Shown piece by piece: positions 13,500 to 26,125 of a stretch of DNA of 64,000 nt (within the stretch, counting starts at the first letter, position 1; each line of letters begins with the position of its first letter). Under the pieces are notes generated by a model. That model worked only from the letters and a program-made list of their open reading frames with translations. It did not search any database and was not told the origin of the DNA. The translations under genes and the position numbers were made by a program. The DNA comes from Sindora glabra (taxonomy: Eukaryota > Streptophyta > Magnoliopsida > Fabales > Fabaceae), in contig CM035228.1 in assembly GCA_020226215.1 (NCBI GenBank), positions 64,825,989-64,889,988 on the forward strand. Reading direction: 5' to 3'.

Positions 13500-13696
13500 T
13501 AGCTAGCTCCATGATGGATTAAATTTTCCATGTCAATTGGATGTTTGCCAACATGGTGATTTTGGATGGAAATCTTCATTGAAGGATCCAATTAGAAACT
13601 TATAAAAAATGTAGGGATCCAGTTTCAAAGTTTACAATCACAAGTATTCATTTAGAGAAAAATTGAAACTGCAGAGACCTAAAGTGTAATTTAATC
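13500..13696 (-). repeat. MULE right terminal inverted repeat
   Basis: It is the inverted partner of 8137-8333. It ends TAATTTAATC and is followed at once by the TTTATAATA target duplication (13697-13705). The transposase gene would have been transcribed leftward from promoter sequence here. 12994-13499 between it and the coding region is presumably leader; no coding is seen there. Confidence 0.88.
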
Positions 13697-13705
13697 TTTA
13701 TAATA

Positions 13706-14100
13706 ATAAAAAATGTTTCTTGAAATGTGCACAATACTAGGGTGTCAATTTGTATCATCCGGATTAACCCATTTATTAAACATATCAAAATGGATCATTT
13801 ACAAATCATTCATTAAATTGATTTAATAATTTTAGTTGGTAAAATTTATATTATAAAATTATATATTGAATTTAATTACTTATTAATTTTTGTAAAAATA
13901 TTTTTAATTATTAATAAAATACTATTTTAAATTTTTATTACCATTATATTAAATTAATAATTTTATATCTTTATTATATATTTTATTTATAATTAAAATA
14001 TTAATTATTTCTTAAATAAAATTTTAAAAATTTAATATAAATTTTTAAATGAATTTATGTATTAATCCGAATCCGAATAAGCATATGTTATGGATTATCA
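13706..14100. other. AT-rich spacer upstream of URED
   Basis: Stop-rich DNA with no recognisable gene. A GGGTGTCAATTTGTATC string at 13740 looks like a transposon end but no partner was found. Confidence 0.5.
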
Positions 14101-14279
14101 TTTTAGAAATTGTCATCACTACACAGCACCACCACTTCACTGCGCCCATATTGGCAAAATCATTGCATTTTTCCCGATAAATAAGAAGAAGCAATTCGAA
14201 TTGATGTAATCCATTTGCAATTGCATCGTTGCACCGACTCAGGGCCTCGCTTCCACTCGTTCGTCCAGCAAAAGGAAGA
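14101..14279 (+). promoter_or_regulatory. Putative URED promoter and 5' UTR
   Basis: Base composition rises sharply from the AT-rich spacer into more balanced sequence about 180 bp before the chosen start codon. A weak TATA-like GATAAATAAG lies at 14175-14184. The transcription start cannot be fixed by eye. An upstream in-frame ATG at 14229 would add 17 residues. Confidence 0.35.
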
Positions 14280-17200
14280 ATGAGAAGCGTTGAGAAAGAC
14301 TCAGAAACAGAAACCGGTCTTGTGATCGTTGAAAAGGTAGGAGGCAAGTCAACGGTGACAAGATGCTTATCCAAGTACCCTCTCAAGTTCATCGTACCAA
14401 AAAAGGTTTCAATCCTTCAATCAATTTACTCAGACAAGCTCTTTTAACCCATAAGGTTTTGCATATTTGCATTATACCCATTTGATCGCAAAAATCTGAG
14501 CTTTTAAGTCTTTTAGGATGACTCTTTGTGCTGATTCCCTAGGTGGGTTCTTCCAAAACGGATGCTGTGTGGATTTACATACTCACCTATGGAGGCGGAA
14601 TTGTATCTGTATGCCTTTTTTTCCCCCAAAAGTAGAATTTCTAATTTCTCCCTTCTCTCTCTCTCTCTCTCTATTTTCATGTATTTATTTGCATTTGACT
14701 GGGACTTGTACCCCATATGTTGTAGGGTGATAGCATTTTGAGTAAGATTTTTGTGGCAGATTCTTGCACCACAGTGTTAACTACCCAAGCCTCTACTAAG
14801 GTCAATTCTTTATGTTGATTTTTATTCTCTTGTCTGAGTGATTTTGAGTTGTACTAGATTAAGGTTATGTGCCCATAAATACAATATTGTTTGATTGTTT
14901 TGTTACTTCTAATAACTTTTTTTTTCTCATATAGGTCTACAAGTCTGTGGGATTAAAGTGCTCTGAACAAATATTGGAGGTAAAAATATTGTTAATAAAA
15001 AATTGTACTTAGATATAGTGTGGTGTCCTAAACCTTAATCTCTGCCTTCTGCTTACGCTATTGCTTTTGAGCTTGTCACTGAAAGTAACAATAAAGGTGT
15101 TAGCATCTGTTTATTCCCCCTGTCCATTACCTGATTGTGTTCCAAATTTATGGTTAGGCATGCATGAGGATCAGCTTTGTAAGAGTGAATGAATGGTGGT
15201 CATGAATTTTTTTGAGCTATAATTTGTCAGAGGACATACTTGTACTTTTTTCAAGATAGTGTTACTGTGAAAAATTTGTTGCGTGCAATCAGCTGGCCTC
15301 AGGTGGTTTAGTGCTCTAAGTGACAATGGTTACATTTCTACCATGTAATAGGCAAGAGTTGGAACAAATGCACTTTTAGCAGTCGTTCCCGATCCAGTAA
15401 CATGTTTTTCCACTGCAAGATACTCTCAAAAACAAGTCTTCCATGTGGCTTTGGACTCAAATTTGGTCATTGTTGATTGGATTACTAGTGGGCGCCATGA
15501 AAGTGGAGAAAAATGGGATCTTGATCTTTATAGAAGCACCAATAATATCTTCTTGGAAGACGATCAGCCTCTGTTTCTAGATACGGTAATGGTTCTGTTG
15601 TTATTCTTGTGAGGCTTGTAATTAATTGTACTTCCAAATTACTTGAACTTGGAAGATTTAATCTGTTAACAAATATTTTTTGAATGATCTAGAGGAATTC
15701 TTTCTTATGCTCAGTGTGCAAGGGCAATATTGAAAATGTTCTTTGATTTGCCATGTCTCTGACTTTGAGGCTTTATGAGCTGTGTTTGATGGATGCTTAA
15801 CCTCTCATACTTTAGATGTGATTTAGAAAAAGATAATTTCATAATCTATAGGATTGGATCTGAAATTGTGTAAACATAAAAAACTTCAAAGAGTTTAGAA
15901 TTTAGTATCATATTGGTAAAATTTATAATCTTGCATAGTCCATAAATACGAGAATGTGATTGATGCTGCTGGGCACATATGCTTGTTCTTTAGCCCCTTC
16001 CTTGAGAGAAAACACCTTTTGATAAGCAATCGTTGTCCAAGAGATTTGACATCACCGCCACCATCCTTTGAACTAAACCCCTATCCCATATGTTTGTAGC
16101 ATATTGATCAACCATATATCAGAGTACAGAAGCAGCAGAATATATACGTGAACAGATATTTTGACATCACCTTTTGCAGTCAAAGTTCATAATTTCAGTT
16201 TTTAGTTTCTGGAAATCATTTCATGCTGTCTGCTATGCCCCCTTTATGCTTGAAACATAATACTAAAAAAATGTAAATTTGAGGGTTTAAAAGAGCATGA
16301 AACAATTAGGAAAAGGAAAAAAGGAAAATAAAAAAATGAAAAGAAGAGGTTACAGACATACAACAGATTCCACATGTTGCCTTTAGATGACTAAAATGGA
16401 TTTGCCCTCTTTGATTATATTTAGGTAGCTGATGGCGTCCACCCCTTTCTTCTCAGATGACACACCAGAAATAGCTTGCCTGTTCTACTCATCTGAATTT
16501 ACATTTGACTTTCCAGAGATTTTGGGTAATGGTAATTTGACCATTTTCTATGTTGACTAAAATGGTTTGATGTTATAAACAGATTTTATTAGATACAGGA
16601 AAGGTTTCCAGTATAGGGGAATACATGCAGAACTATCAAGTAATTGCCATGATTCTACTGATGGGGTTAGTAACCAGTTTAGACTAAACACTAGTTTTGG
16701 TCCCAAACAGATTGGGATATCTATTTGGTCCCTCAAAGAATTTTAGTATCAATTTCTTCCTCTAGATATTTAATTGCATCCAATTAGGTATTTCTATTGA
16801 ACTACTGTTCAAAAAATTAATGGAAAGACTGACATGCCGGTTTATTTATTTTTTCAACAGAATTTCAACAAAAGGATTTGAGTATGTTCAATCAAATTGC
16901 TAGAGGATAGAATTGGTACTAGATTTTTCTGGGGGACCAAATTAACACAAACCCAATTTATGAGGGACTAAATTCAGCGTTTAGCCACAATACTTCCTTT
17001 TTGCTTAAATGTTTTGCATTGTAAATTTCAGTGAACATATTTTATGTTTTTAGGCCAAAGATGCAGCAGGTTCAGAAGAGTGTGCAAGATCATATAAAAA
17101 CAATAATGTCTGAGCAATTACAACATCCTTCTAGAGCTTTGAGCCACCAAATTGAAAGAAAGTCTGAGCATTACTTATCAAAGCCAAGCTTTATTGCTTC

Positions 17201-18924
17201 TTGCAGTGTCTTTGGTCCTAAGGTAATTAAGTCATTAATCAATAACCTTGATAGGGATAGACTTCCTGATACTAAATTGCAATTTTGTTGCTGGTAGTTC
17301 TGAGTCACTCGTATTCAACATCAGAAATTTCATGCATTGTTTAGTAAAGGTTAACATTGGAATGTTGAGATAGTATAGATATAGATTAAACCTTCGTGTT
17401 TATCCATTTGTTCCTAGCTTATTTTTTTTTTCTTGGGAATATTTCATCTATTATTTTAGCTTAGATATATACTATTGAAATTGACTAGTAAGTAGTAATG
17501 AAATTCATGCAGAGTTAGATACCGATCCTTTATAGAGGATAGTATGGTTTTCAAAAAGTAGGCCAAGGATAACTACCATGAACATTTGGGCTCCACTAAT
17601 GTTGGGTATCATATACTAAAGTCATGATATCATGGTTGATGGATGAGTGTAACATGGGTCAGGGTCATACCTGGCCTATCAATCTATATGGAAGTTCTGT
17701 AAAATTTTTATGAGTTTAGCATATTTCTTAATGGTTTGTTATTGTGAATCTTTGTGATTTGACCTTATACCTCATTGAATTAGTACGAGTAAAAATAACA
17801 TATTAGCTTTCTTAAGTATTTATTCTACAGTGGCTGGGTTTTACAATTTAATAATTTTAAAAAGGTTAAATTAATCTACAGCTATGAATCATTTACCTCC
17901 TTTTTTTCATTGAATGCTTATAAATGTTTGAATTGGGTATTTACAATTAGTTTTGTTTCTTGCTGGATACCTACCATCAACTTCTCATTTAATTCCATTT
18001 TAAGCACCGAGACCCTTTTCTTAGTCCTTTTATAATGGTTGTTTCTCTGTCTTCTAAGGCTGATTGATTAAGTTTGGAAGCCTTTTTTCTCTCTCTGGTA
18101 AGCTTGGTGGGTCCCCCATAAATAGAGGGTTTGCTCTTTGTAAAAGAGAAAGAAAATCTGTTTGCATTAGCTAGGACTCTTGTGTGATCACCTTGTTGTA
18201 TGGCCTGAACAAATGCATGTCACGTATTAATGTATATTCCGAGAGATTTTAATATGCTTCATAAGTAAATGGAGATTATTACTTCTAAGAGATAGATTCA
18301 AAGACATGCCGAGGGTCCCAGTTTTGGGGGGCTCCACTTTATGGAGATCCACATGTATCTTGCTTTTAATTTTGTATCTGTCTCTCTTCTGATTAAGTAA
18401 GAATCTTCATATATTCCTAATGTATATATTACTTGTATGCAATTTTTTAAATAGAATTAGGCACATATTTGACAGGAGCTATAAACTAATTTAACCATTT
18501 AAATTATTGATTTAAATTTAATTCACTGTCAATATAAATCAATATTACAATATCACCTATCCATGTGATGTCATGTTAATAAAAAACTGTTAAAATTCAT
18601 TTAATTACTATTATTTTTTTAATGAAGTTTCTTTTTCTTATTTGTTAATAGTATAAAATATTTTACACTAATAAGGGATCAGATTTAAACTCGTAAATTA
18701 CACCCCATAATCATATTGGACTGTGACCATCTCTGCAAACATCATGTCCTGTTTGCTGGCTCTGTTTTGTGATTCAGTTACATACATACATCTGTTTTGC
18801 TTTCATGCAGGGAACTGGTCTTGTTGTTCGAGTGGCTGCAATGACGACTGAATCAGTTTATAAGTTTCTGCAACATCAATTAGCTCCTCTGGAACTATTG
18901 CTTGGGGTGTCACCTTACAGATAA
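14280..18924 (+). CDS. URED: Urease accessory protein UreD, 8 exons
   Basis: UreD binds apo-urease and, with UreF and UreG, forms the cytosolic complex that inserts nickel into urease. Exons: 14280-14405, 14543-14608, 14726-14800, 14935-14979, 15352-15585, 16583-16665, 17054-17222, 18811-18924. All introns are GT-AG, frames join exactly, and the product is 303 residues, close to plant UreD length. Landmarks are VEKVGGKSTVTRC and YPLKF (exon 1), LTYGGGIVSGDS across exons 2-3, TTQASTKVYKS (exons 3-4), PDPVTCFSTARYSQKQVF and DWITSGRHESGEKW (exon 5), FIASCSVFGPKGTG across exons 7-8, and LLGVSPYR at the end. Domain order and motifs are those of plant UreD as I know them. I chose the 14280 ATG because it directly precedes the conserved ETGLVIVEKVGG start; 14229 is an in-frame alternative. 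No stop or frameshift is seen. It is the only intact gene in the window. Confidence 0.95.
16682..16986. mobile_element. MULE-type MITE in URED intron 6
   Basis: Two arms of about 85 bp are clear inverted copies. The left arm starts GACTAAACACTAGTTTTGG and includes TTTGGTCCCTCAAAG. The right arm in reverse complement starts GGCTAAACGCTGAATTTAG and includes TTTGGTCCCCCAGAA. Both end inward at CTCTAG. Length is 305 bp with no coding. Such GGCTAAAC...GGTCC ends are typical of short non-autonomous Mutator-like elements. A target duplication was not clear. It lies 16 bp after the exon 6 donor but leaves donor and acceptor intact. Confidence 0.7.
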
Positions 18925-19390
18925 GTGTTTGCTAAAATAACCTGAACAGGTCTAACCTTGAAACTACGTTTGCCATACAGCTATCGATAGGCTGATTCCG
19001 GGTAAAACCGGATATTGCTTGGGTGAAACCGAAGCTTGAATTGAACGAATTTCGTTTATAATTTTGGATGATTTTGAATAATGGAAATTTTGTATTGATG
19101 CCCAGGGCTGGCCATTCCCCAGTGAAGGGCTTTAGATGACTAGATATTCTGCAGCTATCTAGTTTACAGCAATTTTAGTATATTTCTTGACTTATTTTGG
19201 TTCAAAGTCACTTCTGAAGGATTTAGATTCATAGAAACATCCAAGATTTAATTTTAGGGAGCTTGGCAGAAATTAAGTTTGTAAAATTTGAAGATACAAT
19301 GCAAAGTAATCTGAATTATGTGGAGAGGAATGAGGAAACAAAATTCTGGACCTAAAATCTGGTCTATCTTGCTAGTTCCTCCTATAATAG
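18925..19390 (+). other. URED 3' flank, probable 3' UTR
   Basis: Balanced composition continues about 450 bp beyond the stop before AT-rich repeats begin near 19390. AATAAT at 19077 could serve in polyadenylation. No other gene is seen. Confidence 0.4.
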
Positions 19391-22290
19391 GAACTAGTTA
19401 ATTAAACCCGTATAATAAAATAATAATAAAAATTTAAAAATATAATAATCTATTTATATATTAAAATATGTTATGTAATTTATAAAAAAGAAATATACAA
19501 AAATATAAATTGTGTTTTTTTATTATTTTAAATGTTATTGTACATAATTTTTATATAATTTTAAAAACCAATAAAAAAAGAATATTTATGTTATATTTGG
19601 TATGATAAAATAAGAAAGAGGTTGATAGTAGAGTAATTTTTTTTTCATAATTATGCTTGATATATGAAAATAATGTAGAAATAGGATGAAAAATGAGTAT
19701 TTAATAACAATAACATTCATAATAAAAATTATAATTTTTATTTAAAAACATAATTTTGACATTATATTAATAACAATATTTATTCTTTTAATTCAATATC
19801 AGAACGTAGTTTTAATTTTTTTTATCATGAAATAAACTTTGAATTATTAATATTACTTTATTTTGAGATTAATGAATAAAAATAATATAGTTAGACCTAA
19901 GTTGTAGTCACTCTTTCATCTTGAGAAAAAAAATATTGCATGCACTTATTTTTTTATGTTACAAAATTCATGAATTTTGTTTAAAATGTATCATTATTAA
20001 TGGTTCATTCTATATATTTAAAAATTTACTATCTACCTTCATAATTTTATTTAAGTTGTAAAATTAATTGAACTTTAACAGATAATAGATTTTACACTAC
20101 CCTTACTTGTATATATTATTACGTTATAAGTAAATTCGTAAATTTTTTTACTTTTCAATGTAAATTTTAGTTGCATTTATTTTTTATTAATATAATATCT
20201 TTACACTCATTAATAATATAAATAATTTTACAATAAATTAAATTAATTTAGACATACATGGTATCATTTAATTAGTTAAAGTAATATCATTTCTTAGGTA
20301 TATTTATATCAATGTATTTCAATATATATTTTTTCACATTTTACACCCAAATAAAAAATTTAAATTCAAAAGAAACAAATTATATAAAATATTTTTATAA
20401 ATAATCTTTATTAGTTTATTTTATAATTTCTCACTGATTTTGCATTGATGAATTTACCTTTCTCCTTGATGAAAATGAAATAATAAAATAATTTTAACTT
20501 ATTTAAAATATTTTTATAATAAAAATGCTTACAAATCATATTTAAAAAAGAATTTGAATTAAAGAAAATTTTTCCAACAAATTTAAAAAGACAACATACA
20601 CATGAAGAAAATATTAAAAAATTTAAATAAATTAACTTAAGATTTATTTTAAGATATTATTATTAAAAATAGAGTATATAATTGATTCATTCAAATGCAA
20701 TTAATTAATTTTCTTAATAATTCTTATATTAAAATTTCAATTTATTTAAAATATTTTAAAAATTCAAAAATAAAATATATTATATTATTTATATTAGTTA
20801 GTCATAATAGTGTTTAAATTATGAATAAGAGGATTGCACATGAAAAAAAAAAGGGAAAGACATGTAGCAAAATAAATAAAAAGATGAGAAATAATGAGGG
20901 TAAAGTAATAAAGAAAATAGAATATATAATAAATTAGCTAAATAAAACTCTTAAAATCCTTAACTTATTTAAAATATTTTAATAATAAAAGACATAATGT
21001 GACATTTATACTAAAAAATATTGGTGTGTAAGCTTTAAATGTTATGAGTGGACAAAAAAAGATAAAAAAGGCAAATAATGAAGTAGATAAAGTAAAGAAA
21101 AATAATAAATAGAATATTAAGCCTTTTTGAAATTCTCCCAATTAATATATATTTATTTTCACATAATGTTGACAAAATTTAAATACATAAATTTGATCTT
21201 AATATTCAAATATTGTTAATAAAAATATAATATACATTTAATTGATTCAATTTATAATAATTTTGTACCAAAATTTTGATTTATTTAAAATATTTATAAA
21301 ATTTAAAAATAAAATATATAATGTTATATCTATAATACTTAGTGATATAAATGTTTGAGTTATAAGTAACATACATGGACATAAAAATTTAAAAAAATGA
21401 AATGAAATAAATAAAAAATAATGTTTGAACTAATAAATAATAAAAGTTAAAAATAAAATATATAGTAAAGTAAATTAATTTAATTAAATAAAATATTTAA
21501 TTTATTTAATATATTTTTACAGTGAAAATAAATTATAAAGTGGTAAATTTATATTAATGAATAGTTTTGAATTGTAAATAATATAAATAAAAAAAGGGAT
21601 ATACAATACATGAAGCATAAAGTCTTGGTAAAATTTTAATTGATATGTTTATAAAATTTAAATATAAAATATATAATATTATATATACACTACTTAATGA
21701 TATTAATACATGACTTATAAGTAATAAAAGTAGACATGAAAAATAGAAAAATATGAAACGGAATAAATAAAAAGTAGAAAAATAATGTTTGAATCATAAA
21801 ACAATCAAAGTTAAAATTAAAATATATAATAACATAAATTAATTTAATTAAATAAAAATTTAAACTTATTTAAAATATTTTTATCATAAAATTTTTTTAT
21901 CATGTTAAATTTGTATTTCTTAATAATATTTGAATTGTAAATAATATAAGTAAAATAAAATGAAAAAAAAATGTGAAACAGCACATGATAGGTATAAAGC
22001 TTTGAAAAAATCTTAATTAATATGCATTTGTTTGATATATAGTACTTAAAAATTAATTTAATTATTTAAAACATTTTTATCCAAAAAATACGATACTATA
22101 TTAAATTTATAATATTCAATAGTATTTAAATTATAAATAGTATAAATAAAAGTAAAAAAAATGAAAGAAATAAAAAAAAGGGACAGTGCTAGGAGGAAAA
22201 AGTTTTTTCTCTCGGCCCCGCATTTAGGAGACTCCCCGCCCCCCAAACGACTCTCATTTCGTGGTATGATATAGATATAGATATAGATAT
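19391..22290 (-). mobile_element. Helitron-like AT-rich tract (right copy)
   Basis: From about 20490 to 22190 the same AT-rich module as in 1-6.5 kb recurs, for example near 20495, 20745, 20960, 21280, 21510, 21860 and 22060. The right edge is a GC-rich patch (22213-22265, with CCCCGCCCCCC) followed by GATATAGATATAGATATAG. Read on the minus strand this begins TCTATATCTATATC, a possible Helitron 5' end. The left edge could be ACTAGTTAATTAAACCCGT at 19393-19411, a degenerate relative of the 3209-3238 terminus, but the hairpin there is not preserved. 19420-20480 is AT-rich and featureless. Confidence 0.35.
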
Positions 22291-24027
22291 ATGGATTTGA
22301 AAATTGGGTTTCAAAATAATAATAAGAATAATAAAAAAAAATCGACCCCCTTAATTTTAGTTATATTATATGAAACTTTTCTTCTAATTTTAAAACCTAC
22401 AAAAACTTCTTTTGAAATATCAAATAATGTTACACATAAATATAAAATTGTACTTTTTTTAATTAAATATGTAGAAAGGATAGCTATAGATCTAAATTAA
22501 ATAATATATACCAATATAAGATATTCCAAATATTTTATGGTAAAAAAAGTACTTTGATTAGATTTAAATACTTAAAATATAACTAATGAAAATGTTAAAG
22601 TTTGATGTAAATATCATAGATTTCTAGCCATTTAATTATAATGAAAGTATATTTTTGATGATAAAATAATTAAACTATCATATCATATTTGATGTGTTTC
22701 TATAATTATCTTTTTCTTATTATTTTATTGAAGAAAATTTCAAATTTAAATTTAAATATAGTATTATTTATGTTTCAAGAAAGATTTATGTAAATTTTAA
22801 AATTTAAAAAGAGATTCATATAATTTTACTAATTCTCAGAGAAGGTTAATACATATTTCTAAATAATAATTGCCACAAGACATGATAGTAACTCTCATGT
22901 AATAAAGTGGTAACTATTATGATGTACGATAATTACTTACATAAGTAACCAGCATATAATGAGATAAAAACTTCTAGGAGATGTGTTGGTAACCTTATGT
23001 GATGTGGTGATAACTTCGAACAATAATCTTCATACGCCACGGTGCAAATTCATATGGGATAATTGTTATGTGGTGCCTTTTATGGTATCTCTGAGAAGTT
23101 AGTGTTTAGCATCTTTAATTGATAATTTCTCCCCCTCTCTATTGGTAATTTATAAGAAATTATAGTTATTTATATTTTAATAAAAATAAAAATATAATAA
23201 CAATAAATAATAATTAATATAATTATTTTATAAATAATAAATTATAATAATATATCTTTTAAAAAATTGATTTGAGAAATAATATATAAAATTTGAAATA
23301 TTAATAAAGTAAAAGAATATTAAAATAAATTAGAAGATATATTCATATTCTTAATTGTTAATTTATATACAAACAATTAATTTATTAAATATTTTTTATA
23401 AAAAAAATTAATGCTATCAACTAACTTCAACACTCAGCCCAAAATTTGGGAGTTCTTATTTTTTTTCTTTTTGTACATGTCTAAAAATTATTACATTTCT
23501 TCATAAGCCCATTTTTTTTCATGACAATATGTTGTGATAACTAAGGTACTCCTTAAGTGCGAGCATCCTTTTTGACATTGGTGGACACCTATTAATATTA
23601 GATAACAACAGAGAGTCATAAAAATTTAATAAGTTAGACTCTATACAAATTATTTTAGAATTTTATTAATTTATTATCTTTCCTTTCTGTTTTCATGCAT
23701 CATTTGTGTGCTTTTGTTACTATATACATAACTCATACATGATATTCCTACATTTGCAATGTCTCAACAAGCAACATGTATTTATGTTTAGGTGTGTACA
23801 TATAACTTTGTATTCGTAAGTATTATGTGGTTTTATAATCTTCATTACCATGCATGTGCCATAGATCACTGTGCATATTTTTGTATCACCCATAGTTTTA
23901 ATATGAAAGATAATATATGTATTTACAAATAATTCATTAATCACATTCGCATTACGGGCACATGTTGTGCTTTCTAGTTCCACATTCTTATTCACATTAT
24001 ACATTCACATTGTAATTTCTATACACA
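22291..24027. other. AT-rich intergenic DNA
   Basis: Stop-rich, no gene or repeat family recognised. The short open frames at 22291-22500 and 23720-24004 carry no motif. Confidence 0.5.
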
Positions 24028-24032
24028 TACTT

Positions 24033-24801
24033 TGATGTGATCTTAGAAGGGGGTAACTACAAATAACTAATTAAGAGAATAAAAAAAGAGCTTCAATGGT
24101 TAATTCAAGAAGCTTGTATGCTTGAAAAGAGAGTTTGGAGCTTGGAAAAGGCTATACAATCAGCCCATAGTAATGTGATTCTAAGGGAGGTTAATCATAA
24201 GGAAGTGAGCTTGGAGGAGATTGTTCAAGTGCATTTGAACTGTGTCATATCATCACTAAGTTGCCGCCACATCACCACCACATCATCAAGGAGGTCGAGC
24301 CACATCAGCGCCACATCATTCATAAGCCATGTCACTGTCACATCATCATGGAGATGGTGCCACATTAACTATAATCCTAATTGGCGCCACCTCATCTTAT
24401 TTTTCTATTATTTGGTGTTTTGGACTTTAATATGGTATTTGAGCATTTAATTTGTATTTATTTTGTGTTGAATCATTTTAAAGTATTTTGCGTTTATTTG
24501 GTGTCATTTAAGACCATTTTTCAATTAGGATTTTAGAAAGCTATATAATGAGGCTTATTCTTTATACTAAGGTAAATTTTGACTTTTAAGATGAATGCAA
24601 TCTAATTGCTTATGAGGGTTTCTTCTCTAAGTTCTTGTATAAACTTGAAGACTTATCAAAGAGTATTTAACCTCTGTGGCATAAAATATATCTTTTATTG
24701 CTTCCAATTTCTTCCTTTTTTCTAAAACATGATAAGGATATCATTCTTCTTTTTCTTTGATTGTATTTGATTTGAGATAAATCCAATTCAATTCTATATC
24801 A
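24033..24801 (+). repeat. Left LTR of the gypsy element
   Basis: 769 bp, TG...CA. It matches 29616-30173 at both ends. It holds a 24,090-24,320 segment missing from the right LTR, within which CACATCATCA-type blocks recur (24268-24375). Confidence 0.88.
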
Positions 24802-24803
24802 TT

Positions 24804-24818
24804 TGGTATTCGGAGCAA
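24804..24818 (+). other. Primer binding site (initiator Met tRNA type)
   Basis: TGGTATTCGGAGC sits two bases after the left LTR. It is a diverged form of TGGTATCAGAGC, the usual initiator-Met PBS of plant gypsy elements. Confidence 0.7.
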
Positions 24819-26125
24819 GTTTCCCAAATTCAGGTTTTATTTTTCCTTAATTTTTTTTATCATCGTTCATTGCATTGTTTACACTACTGCTCACACAATT
24901 CATATAATAATTCTTCATTTCTATCTTGTTTTGATTTTTTTTTCTTTGTATCCATTTCATTTTTGATTTGGTTTGTGTCAAATTTATGTGTTTTGATTTA
25001 ACATTATGTCAAATATGAATTGTTCTTCAGTTCTACCCTCTATATGTTTGATAAATTATCTAAGTCAATTGTAAGTTTAAATTTGCTTTGATACTTGGTC
25101 ACCTTCTTTGTTTTATATTGTTTCTTGTTGTTTAGCTTAAAATTTGCTCTAAATATTGTGTTGGTATAGTGAATGAAAAGTGCATTAAATATGTTTGTTA
25201 AAAGTTTAAAGTGAAGAAGTTCAACTTGCAATAACCAATTGCCATATTCTAATAGCACAACATTAAAGTGCTATAATTGAATATAGTAATTGATTAAAGC
25301 AAAGTAAATAACACTAAGTTTGAATTGTGAAAACTCTTGCAATTAGCATATATAGTGTTGTATGGTGAATTTGTTAAAAAAATACAAGAACAAAATGAAG
25401 AATGGTACTGTGTAGTTGTAAGTTAGAAAGCAAAAATAAGTGACAAGAAAAAAAATAGTAAAAAATAAAGGAGAAAAACCAAGTTAGTGAATAAAAAAGG
25501 TAACTTCCAAAGAAGAAGTAAGAAAAATAAAATGCTGAATTGTTGAAACAAAGTGAAACAAAATTAAAAGAGAAGAAGTTATTTACTTTTAGTTATTGTT
25601 AGTTTTTGATATGCTCTAATCATACTTGAACTTCTCATTTTGAAAGTAATTGTTCATTGTCTCTTTCAATTACTTGAGTTCTCAAATCAGTATCTCTTGT
25701 TATTTTTTTGTATTATTCCTTTTCATTATTTTGTGTCATTAAGTCCTTGTTGTTTCCCTTCTTGAAGTCTAATTGTATTAATTCCATACTTCCATGATGT
25801 TATTGTGCTGTCACCTTGTGTTAACATTTAATTTGAGATAGTGATAGCTACAATTGTTAGATTTCTACTAGTTGTGTGATTTAGCTTCAAAAGAACCACA
25901 AGAGAGGAAAAGAAAGGAGTGAGAAAAGGTAAGAATGTGTGAGTTCATTTGAGGATAAAAGCCTAAATTAGAGTATAAATACGAGTGAGTGCTATTAAAT
26001 CAAGTGGGAAGTGTGATTTTGTGAGGTCCTTTCTTTTTATCTAACTTTTCTTGCAGGTTTAAACATTTAGAATATAAGAAGGAAGTGATAACTATACTTT
26101 CCAACCTGAGAATTTAGATTTCATT
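24819..26125 (+). other. Gypsy leader region
   Basis: AT-rich untranslated leader between PBS and gag, with no coding recognised. Confidence 0.6.

Larger units (their letters stand above)
8137..13696 (-). mobile_element. Mutator-like element (MULE), complete but mutated
   Basis: A 5,560-bp element defined at both ends. The left end begins GGTTAAATTACACTTTAGG; the right end, in reverse complement, begins GATTAAATTACACTTTAGG. The inverted match continues for roughly 195 bp. The flanks carry the identical 9-bp direct repeat TTTATAATA at 8128-8136 and 13697-13705, the target-duplication size of MULEs. Inside are a minus-strand MuDR-type transposase pseudogene and a plus-strand GRF zinc-finger pseudogene, each transcribed inward from its own terminal repeat. 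This resembles the convergent two-gene plan of maize MuDR. TIR differences and many stop codons show the copy is old and cannot mobilise itself. Confidence 0.9.

Noticed and set aside
13738..14100. GGGTGTCAATTTGTATC as a hAT-type end next to URED
   Set aside because: No inverted partner or 8-bp duplication found.
14045..14392. 115-codon minus-strand frame
   Set aside because: Antisense shadow of URED exon 1 and its upstream region.
14229..14447. URED read as a single short exon gene ending at 14447
   Set aside because: The frame runs past a good GT donor at 14406 into intron 1; joining at 14405 restores the conserved protein.
18510..18700. Possible second MITE in URED intron 7
   Set aside because: GATTTAAAT-type ends are present in inverted form but the match is weak and expected in AT-rich DNA; no target duplication.
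24118..24450. 110-codon frame with His/Ser repeats
   Set aside because: Lies wholly within the left gypsy LTR; repeats come from CACATCATCA blocks.
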